From Cohnella sp. SGD-V74 (GTDB lineage Bacteria; Bacillota; Bacilli; Paenibacillales; Paenibacillaceae), in the NCBI RefSeq assembly GCF_003001675.1, contig NZ_PVYW01000006.1:248001-312000 (forward strand): a DNA stretch of 64,000 bases, in the 5' to 3' direction. This document shows, piece after piece, positions 48,416-56,294 of this stretch; position 1 is the stretch's first letter; the number at the start of each line of letters is the position of its first letter. The notes under the pieces were generated by a model, which ran no database searches, was not told the DNA's origin, and worked only from the letters and a program-made list of their open reading frames with translations. The translations under genes and the position numbers were made by a program.

Positions 48416-49885
48416 TCAGTTGGCCTCTACGATCTGCCATTGCTGGTTATAGCCGCCGTTGTCCGTCCAGGAGATGACGTTTGCGCCGTTATCCAGCGAG
48501 CCGCCGGAGACGTCGATCAGATCGACCGTCTGTCGGTTTTTCAATTTATAAAATCCGCCGCCCGCGTCGATCAGCTGCCAGTGCTGACTCGTCCAGCCGC
48601 CGTCGGTCCATTGTTCGATAACCGTCCCGTCGGTCGAATCTCCGCTTTCCGGTCCAAGCACAAGTCCGCTGTTGACGTTCTGGATCTTATAGTACCCGCT
48701 GCCCGCATCGACGAACCGCCAACGCTCGCTCGGCCAATTGCCGTCGTCCCACTGTTCCGCATCTGCGCCTTGAGTTGTCGAGCTGTCCCTTATGTTCAGA
48801 ACTTTCCCGCTTTTGCGATTCACAAGCTCATAAGAGACGTTCGGGTCCACCGCGAAGGGAACGCCCGTTATGCTGCCCGTTCCCGTGTCGATGTTCAGTT
48901 TAGGATACCAGCTCATAGCAAGCGTCGTCGAAGTCGGGAATGTAAGCGGAAGCCAGACGTATTTGGACTCGTTCACCGGACGCGACCACGCTCCTGCCCA
49001 CCTGTCGCCCATATACAGATAAGAGGTCGTTGACGAACCGGACACCTCGACAACAGCCGTGGACTGGGATTCGAACGTCCTTGAGTCCCCGACATTCGAC
49101 AATGCGCTCCAAGTTCCCTCGATACTGCTGGCCGTCGCGTATTTCGCCTGGTTCGGCGCCCATCCGGTAGCGCCTGACGTAATCAGGAAGTACGTCGAGC
49201 CTCTCTTGAAAAGGGCGGGAGCTTCGCGATAGCTTCCAGGCCATAACGTCTGTATGAGCGACTCGACCCCGAGGAAATCGGAAGTCAGCCGGTAAATGTT
49301 CAAATCCGCATTGACTCTCGTAGCGGAGATCAGGTAAGCCGTACCGTTGTCGTTATAGACGGTCATATCTCTCGAGTCGTATCCCAGCGGGCGGAAGCTG
49401 CCGTGATACGTATACGGCCCCTCGATGTTCGACGCCGACGCGACGGCGACGCGCGCTTCCCCGTAATCGACGCCGTTTTCCTTATGCGCCCATAGAACGT
49501 ATTTGCCGGTGGAAGAGTTGTAGAGCAGCTTCGGCCGTTCGATGTTGGCGGTCTCTAGCTCGGCGGCCGACGTTTTGGACAGCAGATGGGCGCGGAATTC
49601 CCAGTTTTTCAGATCGGTGGAACGATACAGGGATACATAGTTCGTCCCGTCCCGATTTTCTCCCGCCCAATAGTAGTAGCTTCCGACCTTGATCATCCCG
49701 CCGCCATGGGCATGCAGCGGATTGCCCGACGTATCTTTGAAGAGAATACCGTTCAGCAGACTTACTTGTGCCGCACCCGCTTTGCCCGACAACGCGTCGA
49801 GCCCTAGAGAAACAATAAGCAGCCACGATAACGCCACCATGAACGCGCTTCTGACGAGAACCGTTTTACTGAGCGGACTACTCAT
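48416..49885 (-). CDS. Secreted GH43-family glycoside hydrolase with ricin-type lectin domain
   Basis: This 489-residue protein has a signal peptide (to about residue 39, AGAAQ). The five-bladed GH43 propeller opens HAHGGGMIKVGSYYYWAGENRDG and contains NIERPKLLYNSSTGKYVLWAH and YDSRDMTVYNDNGTAYLIS, resembling the galactan-active GH43 subfamilies 24/34. A C-terminal ricin-B/CBM13-like lectin domain (about 350-489) has repeated W-R-F, Q-H-W-Q and Q-W-Q units. It probably cleaves galactose from plant arabinogalactan-type glycans outside the cell. AAGGAGG lies seven bases before the ATG at 49885; the longer reading has no such site. A cre-like site lies upstream. Confidence 0.88.
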   Translation of the reverse strand: MSSPLSKTVLVRSAFMVALSWLLIVSLGLDALSGKAGAAQVSLLNGILFKDTSGNPLHAHGGGMIKVGSYYYWAGENRDGTNYVSLYRSTDLKNWEFRAHLLSKTSAAELETANIERPKLLYNSSTGKYVLWAHKENGVDYGEARVAVASASNIEGPYTYHGSFRPLGYDSRDMTVYNDNGTAYLISATRVNADLNIYRLTSDFLGVESLIQTLWPGSYREAPALFKRGSTYFLITSGATGWAPNQAKYATASSIEGTWSALSNVGDSRTFESQSTAVVEVSGSSTTSYLYMGDRWAGAWSRPVNESKYVWLPLTFPTSTTLAMSWYPKLNIDTGTGSITGVPFAVDPNVSYELVNRKSGKVLNIRDSSTTQGADAEQWDDGNWPSERWRFVDAGSGYYKIQNVNSGLVLGPESGDSTDGTVIEQWTDGGWTSQHWQLIDAGGGFYKLKNRQTVDLIDVSGGSLDNGANVISWTDNGGYNQQWQIVEAN

Positions 49886-49925
49886 TACGATACCTCCTTG
49901 AACAGTAGGATTTTGGATAAACCAA

Positions 49926-49939
49926 TGTAATCGCTTACT
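49926..49939. promoter_or_regulatory. cre-like CcpA site before the GH43 gene
   Basis: TGTAATCGCTTACT fits the cre pattern TGWNANCGNTNWCA at 13 of 14 positions, 41-54 bases before the start codon, which suggests glucose repression. Nothing else is seen in 49940-50082. Confidence 0.6.
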
Positions 49940-50082
49940 TTTTCTTGGACGCGATTCCACCTCCTCTCTGCTTTCACTTTATCAACACCAACTCGGAGCG
50001 CCAATTGAACGATTGGAGCATTTGTGAAAAATTCGGACAAACCGCTATGAACGATTTTGACGTAGGTATAATTATTTGCGAT

Positions 50083-50120
50083 GAAAAAACCTGAGGCATC
50101 TATATAGGCCTCAGGTTTCC
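50083..50120 (-). terminator. Terminator of glmM
   Basis: On the minus strand AAACCTGAGGC pairs with GCCTCAGGTTT and runs into six T residues. Confidence 0.9.
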
Positions 50121-50172
50121 TATTGCGGGTATTGCGCTTGCATATTACGAATTCTTGAACCGCTCGCAGCGA

Positions 50173-51513
50173 TTACGCCAGCTCCGTCTTCACAACGTCC
50201 ACGATCGAAGCGACATAGCGCTCAATCTCCTCCCGCTCCGGCCCTTCGGCCATGACGCGGATAAGCGCCTCCGTGCCGGAAGGACGCACGAGCACGCGCC
50301 CGTTGTCGCCGAGCGCCTCTTCCGCAGCCGTCACGGCCGCAGCGATCGCTTGGTTGCCCGGATAGCGGGATTTGTCCGCCACCCGTACGTTCACGAGCAC
50401 TTGCGGATACTTGCGCATCATCCGCTTGAGCTCGCCGAGCTTCTTACCGGATGCGACGATCGTATCGAGCAGCTGCAGTCCCGTCAGAATGCCGTCGCCT
50501 GTCGTGCTGTGGTCGAGGAAAATGACGTGCCCGGACTGTTCGCCGCCCAGGTTGTATCCGCCGTTGACCATCTCTTCCATCACGTAACGGTCGCCGACCG
50601 CCGTCTTGGCCGTATTCAGCCCGAGCTTCTCCGCCGCTTTGAAAAATCCGATGTTCGCCATTACCGTCGTCACGATCGTATCCTTCGCCAGCTTGCCCGC
50701 GCGTCTCATCGCGTCGCCGCAAATGCACAGAATGTAGTCGCCGTCGGCCTCTTCGCCGTTCTCGTCGATCGCGATCAGCCGATCCGCGTCTCCGTCGAAC
50801 GCCAAGCCGAGATCGGCTCCGTGTTCCTTCACCTTCGCGGCCAGCATCTCGGGATGCGTCGAGCCGACGCCTTCGTTGATGTTCAAGCCATTCGGCTCCG
50901 CTCCGTAGGCGATTACTTCCGCCCCTAAAGCGCGGAAGATTTCAGGCGCCAGCTCGTAGGCCGCCCCGTGAGCGCAGTCCAGCACCAGCTTCACGCCGGC
51001 GAAGGAATGACTTACCGTGGACTTCAAGTAGTCGATATACAGACTCTTGGCGCCTTTATCGGACGTCACCGAGCCGATGTCTCCGCCGATCGGTCTTGGC
51101 AGCGTATCTTCCGCCGCATCCATGAGCCGCTCGATCTCCGCCTCGGTCTCGTCCAGCAGCTTGTAGCCGTCGCCGCCGAAAAACTTGATTCCGTTATCCG
51201 CCACCGGATTATGCGAAGCGGAGATCATGACGCCCGCGTCCGCTCCCATCGTTCGGGTCAAATAAGCGACCGCCGGCGTGCTGACCACGCCGAGCCTTAC
51301 GACGTCCGCGCCGATGGACAGCAGTCCTGCCGTCAAAGCGCTCTCCAGCATTTGCCCCGAGATGCGGGTGTCCATGCCGATCAACACTTTCGGGCGCTTG
51401 ACCTTGCCCGCGAGCACGACGCCTCCGCAACGACCGATCCGATAAGCCAATTCCGGCGTTAACTCCTGATTCGCGACCCCGCGCACGCCGTCCGTTCCAA
51501 AATATTTCCCCAT
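50173..51513 (-). CDS. glmM: Phosphoglucosamine mutase
   Basis: This 446-residue enzyme converts glucosamine-6-phosphate to glucosamine-1-phosphate in UDP-GlcNAc synthesis. It has the family start [15 protein letters not shown], the phospho-serine loop SASHNP with catalytic Ser 100, the magnesium loop AFDGDADR near 240 and the phosphate-binding end [15 protein letters not shown]. Length is normal. It follows cdaR on the same strand (66-base gap), the usual cdaA-cdaR-glmM order, where CdaR and GlmM modulate CdaA. Its own terminator then separates it from the GH43 gene. Confidence 0.97.
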   Translation of the reverse strand: MGKYFGTDGVRGVANQELTPELAYRIGRCGGVVLAGKVKRPKVLIGMDTRISGQMLESALTAGLLSIGADVVRLGVVSTPAVAYLTRTMGADAGVMISASHNPVADNGIKFFGGDGYKLLDETEAEIERLMDAAEDTLPRPIGGDIGSVTSDKGAKSLYIDYLKSTVSHSFAGVKLVLDCAHGAAYELAPEIFRALGAEVIAYGAEPNGLNINEGVGSTHPEMLAAKVKEHGADLGLAFDGDADRLIAIDENGEEADGDYILCICGDAMRRAGKLAKDTIVTTVMANIGFFKAAEKLGLNTAKTAVGDRYVMEEMVNGGYNLGGEQSGHVIFLDHSTTGDGILTGLQLLDTIVASGKKLGELKRMMRKYPQVLVNVRVADKSRYPGNQAIAAAVTAAEEALGDNGRVLVRPSGTEALIRVMAEGPEREEIERYVASIVDVVKTELA

Positions 51514-51579
51514 ATCCCGATACCTGCTCCTTCTATTTCTGTTGTTGCCTGAGCCCGCGGTTCTTTTCTCTATCTCGCG

Positions 51580-52917
51580 CTACACCGCCGGCTCCTGCGT
51601 TTCGCCGCTCTCCGGCGGAGGACTGCCGCTTTCTTCCGGCGCTCCCTCTCCCGGAGGCTCCTCCCCTTCCGTGGAGGTCTCGAGCGCCGCCTCGTCGATA
51701 ATCTCGACGGTAATGCTGTTCGTTCCGCCCACCTGCTCCATAAACCTCTCCAGACTGACGACGAGAGGCAGCGTATAGATGCCCGGCCCTCTTCCGCTGA
51801 GATCGACGATAACGTCGACGTCCCCCGGTTTCAGCCGGTCCAGCGTCTGCGGAGCGCCTTGAATCGTAATGTCCGCCTTGCCCGTCGCCGGATCGAGGAT
51901 GTTGACGATCAACCCTTCGCCCAGCCCTCTCAGCTCGATCGGAAGCCCTTCGAGCTTCCGGGTCGTCGACAGCAGCACCTCGATCTGAATGTCGATCGCT
52001 GCCGGCGAAATCTCGATCAGCGGAGGCGTTACTTTGAGAGGCACGGAAATCTTCCCGGAATTCCGCACGTCGCCGAGCGGAATCTCCACCTCGATGAACT
52101 CGATTTTATCCAGCGCGTCTTGCGGTCCGTATACCGTCACCTGTTCCACGTCCGGCTTGAAGGAGGCGACGCCAAGTCCCGACTGCACGCGTCCGACCAT
52201 TTTGAACTGCAGCGGCACCGTCTTGAACGGATTCGTAATCGGCACTTCGACCTCGAGCACCGCCGGATCGATAATCGCGCCTTCGATCGGCTTGCCTTGC
52301 TTGTCGTACACGGCCAGTTTGACGCTCTTGCTCTTGATCGTTTCTTTCTCCCCGTCGATCTCGATCGTCGCCCCGACGCTCTCCGCCTCGGCCAGTTGGC
52401 TCTTCGGCAGCGTCACGTGAACACGATTGCCCGGCTTCACGATCGGCGTTCCGACCTTATAGCCTTTCGCGGGGTTTCCTTTCGTCTGAATCGCCACTTC
52501 GAACTCCTTGGTCTGAAGCGCCTCGATGCTGACGACTACCGTGGACGGCGAGATCAGCACCGAAGTAATGCCTTTGGGCATATTCTCTTCTAGTGGCAGT
52601 GTATGCTGCCCTTCGCCCACCGTTCTCAGATCGACCCGAATCCGGTAATCCTTCGTCTGGGCCACCCGAAGATCGCTCTTCGTCCCCCTGACCGTCAAGT
52701 TGACCTTGAGCGGCTCCATGCCGTTCAGAACGAAGTTCCTCTCATCCAGCCCGTAAGGCTGCACGGTGACTCCTTCGATGACTTTCGTATCGTACAGCGA
52801 CGCGACGTTGTTCGGAGAAGAGTCTTCCGGATCGAAATGCACGACCGCCCACATCAGAATGCCGAGAGCGAGCGCGACGAATTTGGCGATCGTAGGATGG
52901 TTTAACCATTTATCCAC
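51580..52917 (-). CDS. cdaR: CdaR, YbbR-domain regulator of CdaA
   Basis: This 445-residue protein starts MDKWLNHPTIAKFVALALGILMWAVVHF, one membrane anchor as in CdaR. Four extracytoplasmic YbbR domains follow (repeating units of the type LxVRGTKSDLRVAQ..DYRIRVDLRTVGEG) and a Pro/Glu/Ser-rich tail ends it. It controls the membrane diadenylate cyclase CdaA. The GTG at 52917 is chosen because GAAGG lies eight bases upstream and the result matches the known N-terminus; a GTG at 52926 directly abuts that site. The gene overlaps the end of cdaA. Confidence 0.93.
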   Translation of the reverse strand: MDKWLNHPTIAKFVALALGILMWAVVHFDPEDSSPNNVASLYDTKVIEGVTVQPYGLDERNFVLNGMEPLKVNLTVRGTKSDLRVAQTKDYRIRVDLRTVGEGQHTLPLEENMPKGITSVLISPSTVVVSIEALQTKEFEVAIQTKGNPAKGYKVGTPIVKPGNRVHVTLPKSQLAEAESVGATIEIDGEKETIKSKSVKLAVYDKQGKPIEGAIIDPAVLEVEVPITNPFKTVPLQFKMVGRVQSGLGVASFKPDVEQVTVYGPQDALDKIEFIEVEIPLGDVRNSGKISVPLKVTPPLIEISPAAIDIQIEVLLSTTRKLEGLPIELRGLGEGLIVNILDPATGKADITIQGAPQTLDRLKPGDVDVIVDLSGRGPGIYTLPLVVSLERFMEQVGGTNSITVEIIDEAALETSTEGEEPPGEGAPEESGSPPPESGETQEPAV

Positions 52918-53740
52918 GTTTGCCACCTTCTTTCCGCTTCCAGAAGGCCCAATCTGTGCTCTTCGACTTGAATTGCGGGCGAAGCTCGTCGAACAGCTTG
53001 GAGATCAGCGATTCTTCCTTGATGTCCCGCACGATCTGCCCGTTCATCGCCAGCGAGATCTGCCCCGTCTCCTCCGAGACGGTCACGGAGATCGCGTCGC
53101 ACACCTCGGTAATGCCGATGGCGGCCCGATGGCGAGTCCCCAATTCCTTGCTGATAAAAGGGTTCTCCGACAGCGGCAAATAACAGCCTGCGGCCATAAT
53201 TAACCCGCCCCGTATGATGACGGCTCCGTCGTGAAGCGGCGTATTCGGAACGAACACGTTGCTGAGCAGCTCCGAGCTGAGCTTCGACTCCATCTTGATG
53301 CCCGACTCGATGTAATCGTTCAGACCGGTATTTCTCTCGAACACGATTAATGCCCCGATTTTTCGACGCGCCAAATAATTAACCGACTTAACGACCTCGT
53401 TCACCCGGTGGCTAACGTCCTGCTCCTCGGGCGAAGAACGCTGGAACAGCTTGTTTCTCCCGATCTGCTCGAGCGCTCTTCTCAGTTCCGGCTGGAAAAT
53501 AATCAGCACGGTGACGACCCCGAAGGTAAACATTTGGTTCATCAGCCATTTGAGCGTATATAGGTTAAGCAGGTTGCTTAACGCCCAGACGAGCACCAGC
53601 AGGAATATCCCCTGCAGCAGCTGTACCGCCCGCGTCCCCCGCACCATCATAAGCACTTTGTAAATAATGTAACTGACGATCAGCACATCGACGATGTCTT
53701 TGATCGAATTTTTTAGTGTCAGCCCGGCAAAATAGTCCAA
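52910..53740 (-). CDS. cdaA: Diadenylate cyclase CdaA (c-di-AMP synthase)
   Basis: This 276-residue membrane enzyme joins two ATP into c-di-AMP. Three N-terminal membrane segments (about 15-80) precede the DisA_N catalytic domain with DGA in PLHDGAVIIRGG and RHR in GTRHRAAIGI, the two catalytic motifs. The start codon is TTG, with a GGGGGG run eight bases upstream. The product controls potassium and turgor and so the cell wall. It is first in the cdaA-cdaR-glmM block. The anti-sigma gene upstream is separated by a terminator. Confidence 0.96.
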   Translation of the reverse strand: MDYFAGLTLKNSIKDIVDVLIVSYIIYKVLMMVRGTRAVQLLQGIFLLVLVWALSNLLNLYTLKWLMNQMFTFGVVTVLIIFQPELRRALEQIGRNKLFQRSSPEEQDVSHRVNEVVKSVNYLARRKIGALIVFERNTGLNDYIESGIKMESKLSSELLSNVFVPNTPLHDGAVIIRGGLIMAAGCYLPLSENPFISKELGTRHRAAIGITEVCDAISVTVSEETGQISLAMNGQIVRDIKEESLISKLFDELRPQFKSKSTDWAFWKRKEGGKRG

Positions 53741-53856
53741 GACGCGACCCCCCGTCCCGGCGCTGGATTAGTTGCGACGAATCATGTCGAAATAGCGCAT
53801 AAGCCCTAACCATATTTATCTTCTCTACTATTGCCCAGAAATCCTGTCATTTACGC

Positions 53857-53889
53857 AAAAAAAACCTCCCCGACATCGGAGAGGCTCCT
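53857..53889 (-). terminator. Terminator of the sigma/anti-sigma unit
   Basis: On the minus strand CCTCTCCGA folds with TCGGGGAGG and runs into eight T residues. Confidence 0.88.
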
Positions 53890-53944
53890 AATTGCCCGGT
53901 CTGCGGTCATAAAAGACGTTGTGTCGGATGCCGTCGAACCCTTG

Positions 53945-54568
53945 CTACGAGCCGTAAGCGAGCGTTCCGAAGAACGAGCTCACCTTGTACCAGAACCAGT
54001 CGACGGCGCGATCGATCGTCTTGATCTCTCCTGCGATATGAGCCGTCGACGCCAGCGGCGTCAAGTGGCCGTCGATCACGGTCAGATTGCCGTCAAGATC
54101 GCCGAGCACCTGAACGTCTCCGTTCACGACCGTCAAATCTCCGGATACTTTTTGTCCTGCAGGCACGATCACCTTTTTCCCCTCAATGACGACATGCTCC
54201 AGATCCGGCCCGGATACCGAAAACTCCTGGCTCTGATTCCACATCGACACGAAGCTGGACAGCATCACGACCAGGAAGATGGCCGCGGCGGATACCGCCG
54301 GATGGCGGCGAACCCAGGAAGTCCACGCCGCAGGCCGTCTCGAGCTGGGCAATGCTTTCATAATCCGGTCTCCGAGCTCTCTCGGAGCCTTCTCTATAGG
54401 CTGAGCCTTGGCCAGCGCATCCGTGCGCTCCAACGCTTCATAACGGGAACAGCACTGGGGACATTCACGCAGATGCTGCTGCAACTGTAGGATATCCTCG
54501 CGCGCCAGTTCTCCGTCCAAATAATCATGCATGTACATGACGGCGACGTTGCATTTCATATCAGCCAT
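53945..54568 (-). CDS. Anti-sigma factor with zinc-finger (RsiW-like)
   Basis: This 207-residue protein has an N-terminal zf-HC2 domain: MYMHDYLDGELAREDILQLQQHLRECPQC, where the H-x3-C-x2-C ligands bind zinc. One membrane segment (about 100-122) and a short extracytoplasmic beta-rich domain (VSGDLTVVNGDVQVLGDLDGNLTVIDG) of bactofilin-like repeats follow. It would hold the ECF sigma factor inactive at the membrane until regulated proteolysis. ATG at 54568 and 54559 are both possible; GAGGAAAGGG lies upstream. A sigma-W-type promoter lies just upstream, after the sigma gene. Confidence 0.9.
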   Translation of the reverse strand: MADMKCNVAVMYMHDYLDGELAREDILQLQQHLRECPQCCSRYEALERTDALAKAQPIEKAPRELGDRIMKALPSSRRPAAWTSWVRRHPAVSAAAIFLVVMLSSFVSMWNQSQEFSVSGPDLEHVVIEGKKVIVPAGQKVSGDLTVVNGDVQVLGDLDGNLTVIDGHLTPLASTAHIAGEIKTIDRAVDWFWYKVSSFFGTLAYGS

Positions 54569-54617
54569 CCCTTTCCTCGGCGGGTTCCCCTCACCCGCAT
54601 TCGATGCTTCTATACTG

Positions 54618-54644
54618 TACGTGCGGTTAAGCGACACGGTTTCA
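54618..54644 (-). promoter_or_regulatory. Sigma-W-type (ECF) promoter before the anti-sigma gene
   Basis: On the minus strand TGAAAC (54639-54644) and CGTA (54618-54621) are 17 bases apart, close to the Bacillus sigma-W consensus. It is inside the gap between the sigma gene and the anti-sigma gene, so it would raise the antagonist rather than the sigma factor. Confidence 0.65.
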
Positions 54645-54726
54645 CCTATTTTGTAGAGGAAGTCCAAAAAGTCCGCTTTTGATCACGAAGCTTATTCGGA
54701 AGAAGCGGATTCGGCTTCGAATCGCC

Positions 54727-55293
54727 TCAAAGCTTATGCTCCAGCTTTTTCCGCAAAAACTCGCGGCCTCTGTGAACCCTCGTCTTAACGGTCGTCACCG
54801 GCATGTCGAGAACATCCGAAATTTCCTGAAGGGACAAGTCCTGCAGATAACGCAAAATCATCACCGATTTATATTTGATCGGCAACGTCGCGATCGACTC
54901 TTGAATCAGCCGCTGCGTCTCCGACAGCAGCAGCTCGCTTTCCGGCGTCCGATCGTCGCTCGGCAGCATCGCGTAGCCGTCCAACCCTTCATGGTCGGAC
55001 GATTCCGCGTCCAGCGAATAGACCGCCCTTCTCTTCCTCAGCCGGTCGATGCATAGATTCGTGGCGATCCGGTAAATCCAAGTCGAGAACTTCTGGTTCT
55101 CGTCGTACCGGTCCAAATTTTTGTACACGCGAAGGAAGGTTTCCTGCACGACGTCTTCCGCCTCTTGACGGTTGCCCGTCATTCGGAAGGCCAGATGATA
55201 CAGCTTGTCCTTGTACATGTCAACGATCTCCGCGAATGCCCGCTGGTCTCCCTTCAGGGCCAAGCGCGCTAATCGCGTCTCAACTGGCTTCAA
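54727..55293 (-). CDS. sigW: ECF RNA polymerase sigma factor, SigW-like
   Basis: This 188-residue protein has region 2 (FAEIVDMYKDKLYHLAFRMTGNRQEAEDVVQETFLRVYKNL, with STWIYRIATNLCIDRLRKRR) and region 4 (LPIKYKSVMILRYLQDLSLQEISDVLDMPVTTVKTRVHRGREFLRKKL). It matches SigW, the envelope-stress sigma factor, in length and pattern. The start is TTG, overlapping the stop of the EamA gene (TTGA). AAGGTGA lies nine bases upstream. Its antagonist is encoded next on the same strand. Confidence 0.92.
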   Translation of the reverse strand: MKPVETRLARLALKGDQRAFAEIVDMYKDKLYHLAFRMTGNRQEAEDVVQETFLRVYKNLDRYDENQKFSTWIYRIATNLCIDRLRKRRAVYSLDAESSDHEGLDGYAMLPSDDRTPESELLLSETQRLIQESIATLPIKYKSVMILRYLQDLSLQEISDVLDMPVTTVKTRVHRGREFLRKKLEHKL

Positions 55294-56222
55294 TGTTGCG
55301 ACTCACCTTCTTTCCCGTCCGCAGCCTGCCGGGGCTTGCGTTGCGCTGCCATGATGCCTGCGAGAATGAGTATTACACCTAACCCCTGCCAAGCGGTCAG
55401 AGGCTCCCCGAGAAGGAAATAGGCCGCTATGACGGCAGCGGGAAGCTCCATCGAACCGAGCAGCGCCGCCAGCCCTCCTCCGAGCCGGGGAATTCCGTAA
55501 TTAAAACAAATAAAGGGAAACGCGGTTCCGAGAAATCCGAGCAGCAGCCCCCAGCCGAGCAGCGAATATCCGTAATGTTCGACAGTCAGAGCAGGGAGGT
55601 GCGCCAGCAGAACAAAAGCGAGGGAAGCGGTCGACATGACCGCGGACTTCGCGATCGGGTCCAGATTCTCAGGAAGACGACCCGAGAAGAAGAAAAACAA
55701 ACTGTAAGTAAAGGCGGACAGAAGCCCGAAGAAGACGCCCAAGCCATCCAGGCCGCTTAAATCTTGTTCCAGCAGCCCGACCGCCAGCACCGTGCCAAGC
55801 ACGATGAACAGCACGGCCGCCTGCTCGCTTCGCTTCGGACGGCGCCGCGCGCGAATGCTTTCTAGCAGAATCGTAATCCACGTAAACTGAAAAAGCAAGA
55901 CGATTCCCAATGAAGCGTCCAAACGCGACAAAGCTTCGTTGTAAAAAATCGTCGTCAGCGACATGCCCGCGACTCCGATCGCAGCCAGCTTCGCCCATGC
56001 CCGCCACGTGGCGGCCAGCGAATAGGAGCTCTCTCGCCGCCGGACGACGGCCAGCAGCGCCCATAGCATCACTGTGCCCGTCAATACCTGCATGAACGTT
56101 AGACCGTTCACTCCCCAACCGTCCCGCAGCGCCAGCTTGAACACCGCGGCCAGCAGGCCGTAGCTTGCCGCTCCCGCCAGCACGAGCACAATCGCGAGAA
56201 CGGGCTTTCTAGACTCGTCCAT
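55290..56222 (-). CDS. EamA/DMT-family membrane transporter
   Basis: This 310-residue protein has ten membrane segments in two EamA repeats, with the second-repeat signature ERLGG-type LGGGLAALLGSMELPAAVIAAYFLLGEPLTAWQGLGVILILAGI near the end. Members export amino acids or other metabolites; the substrate is unknown. The ATG at 56222 is chosen, with GGAGG 14 bases upstream. A TTG at 56252 lies inside the ppc terminator and is unlikely. It overlaps the sigma gene by four bases, so the sigma factor is co-translated with it. Confidence 0.88.
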   Translation of the reverse strand: MDESRKPVLAIVLVLAGAASYGLLAAVFKLALRDGWGVNGLTFMQVLTGTVMLWALLAVVRRRESSYSLAATWRAWAKLAAIGVAGMSLTTIFYNEALSRLDASLGIVLLFQFTWITILLESIRARRRPKRSEQAAVLFIVLGTVLAVGLLEQDLSGLDGLGVFFGLLSAFTYSLFFFFSGRLPENLDPIAKSAVMSTASLAFVLLAHLPALTVEHYGYSLLGWGLLLGFLGTAFPFICFNYGIPRLGGGLAALLGSMELPAAVIAAYFLLGEPLTAWQGLGVILILAGIMAAQRKPRQAADGKEGESQH

Positions 56223-56249
56223 TGCCGACCAACTTTCCTCCGAAAGTCG

Positions 56250-56283
56250 CAAAAGGGCCCGGGGTTCTGCCCAGGCCCTTCTT
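56250..56283 (-). terminator. Terminator of ppc
   Basis: On the minus strand AAGGGCCTGGG pairs with CCCGGGCCCTT and is followed by a short T run. Confidence 0.8.
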
Positions 56284-56294
56284 CTGCTTATGAA

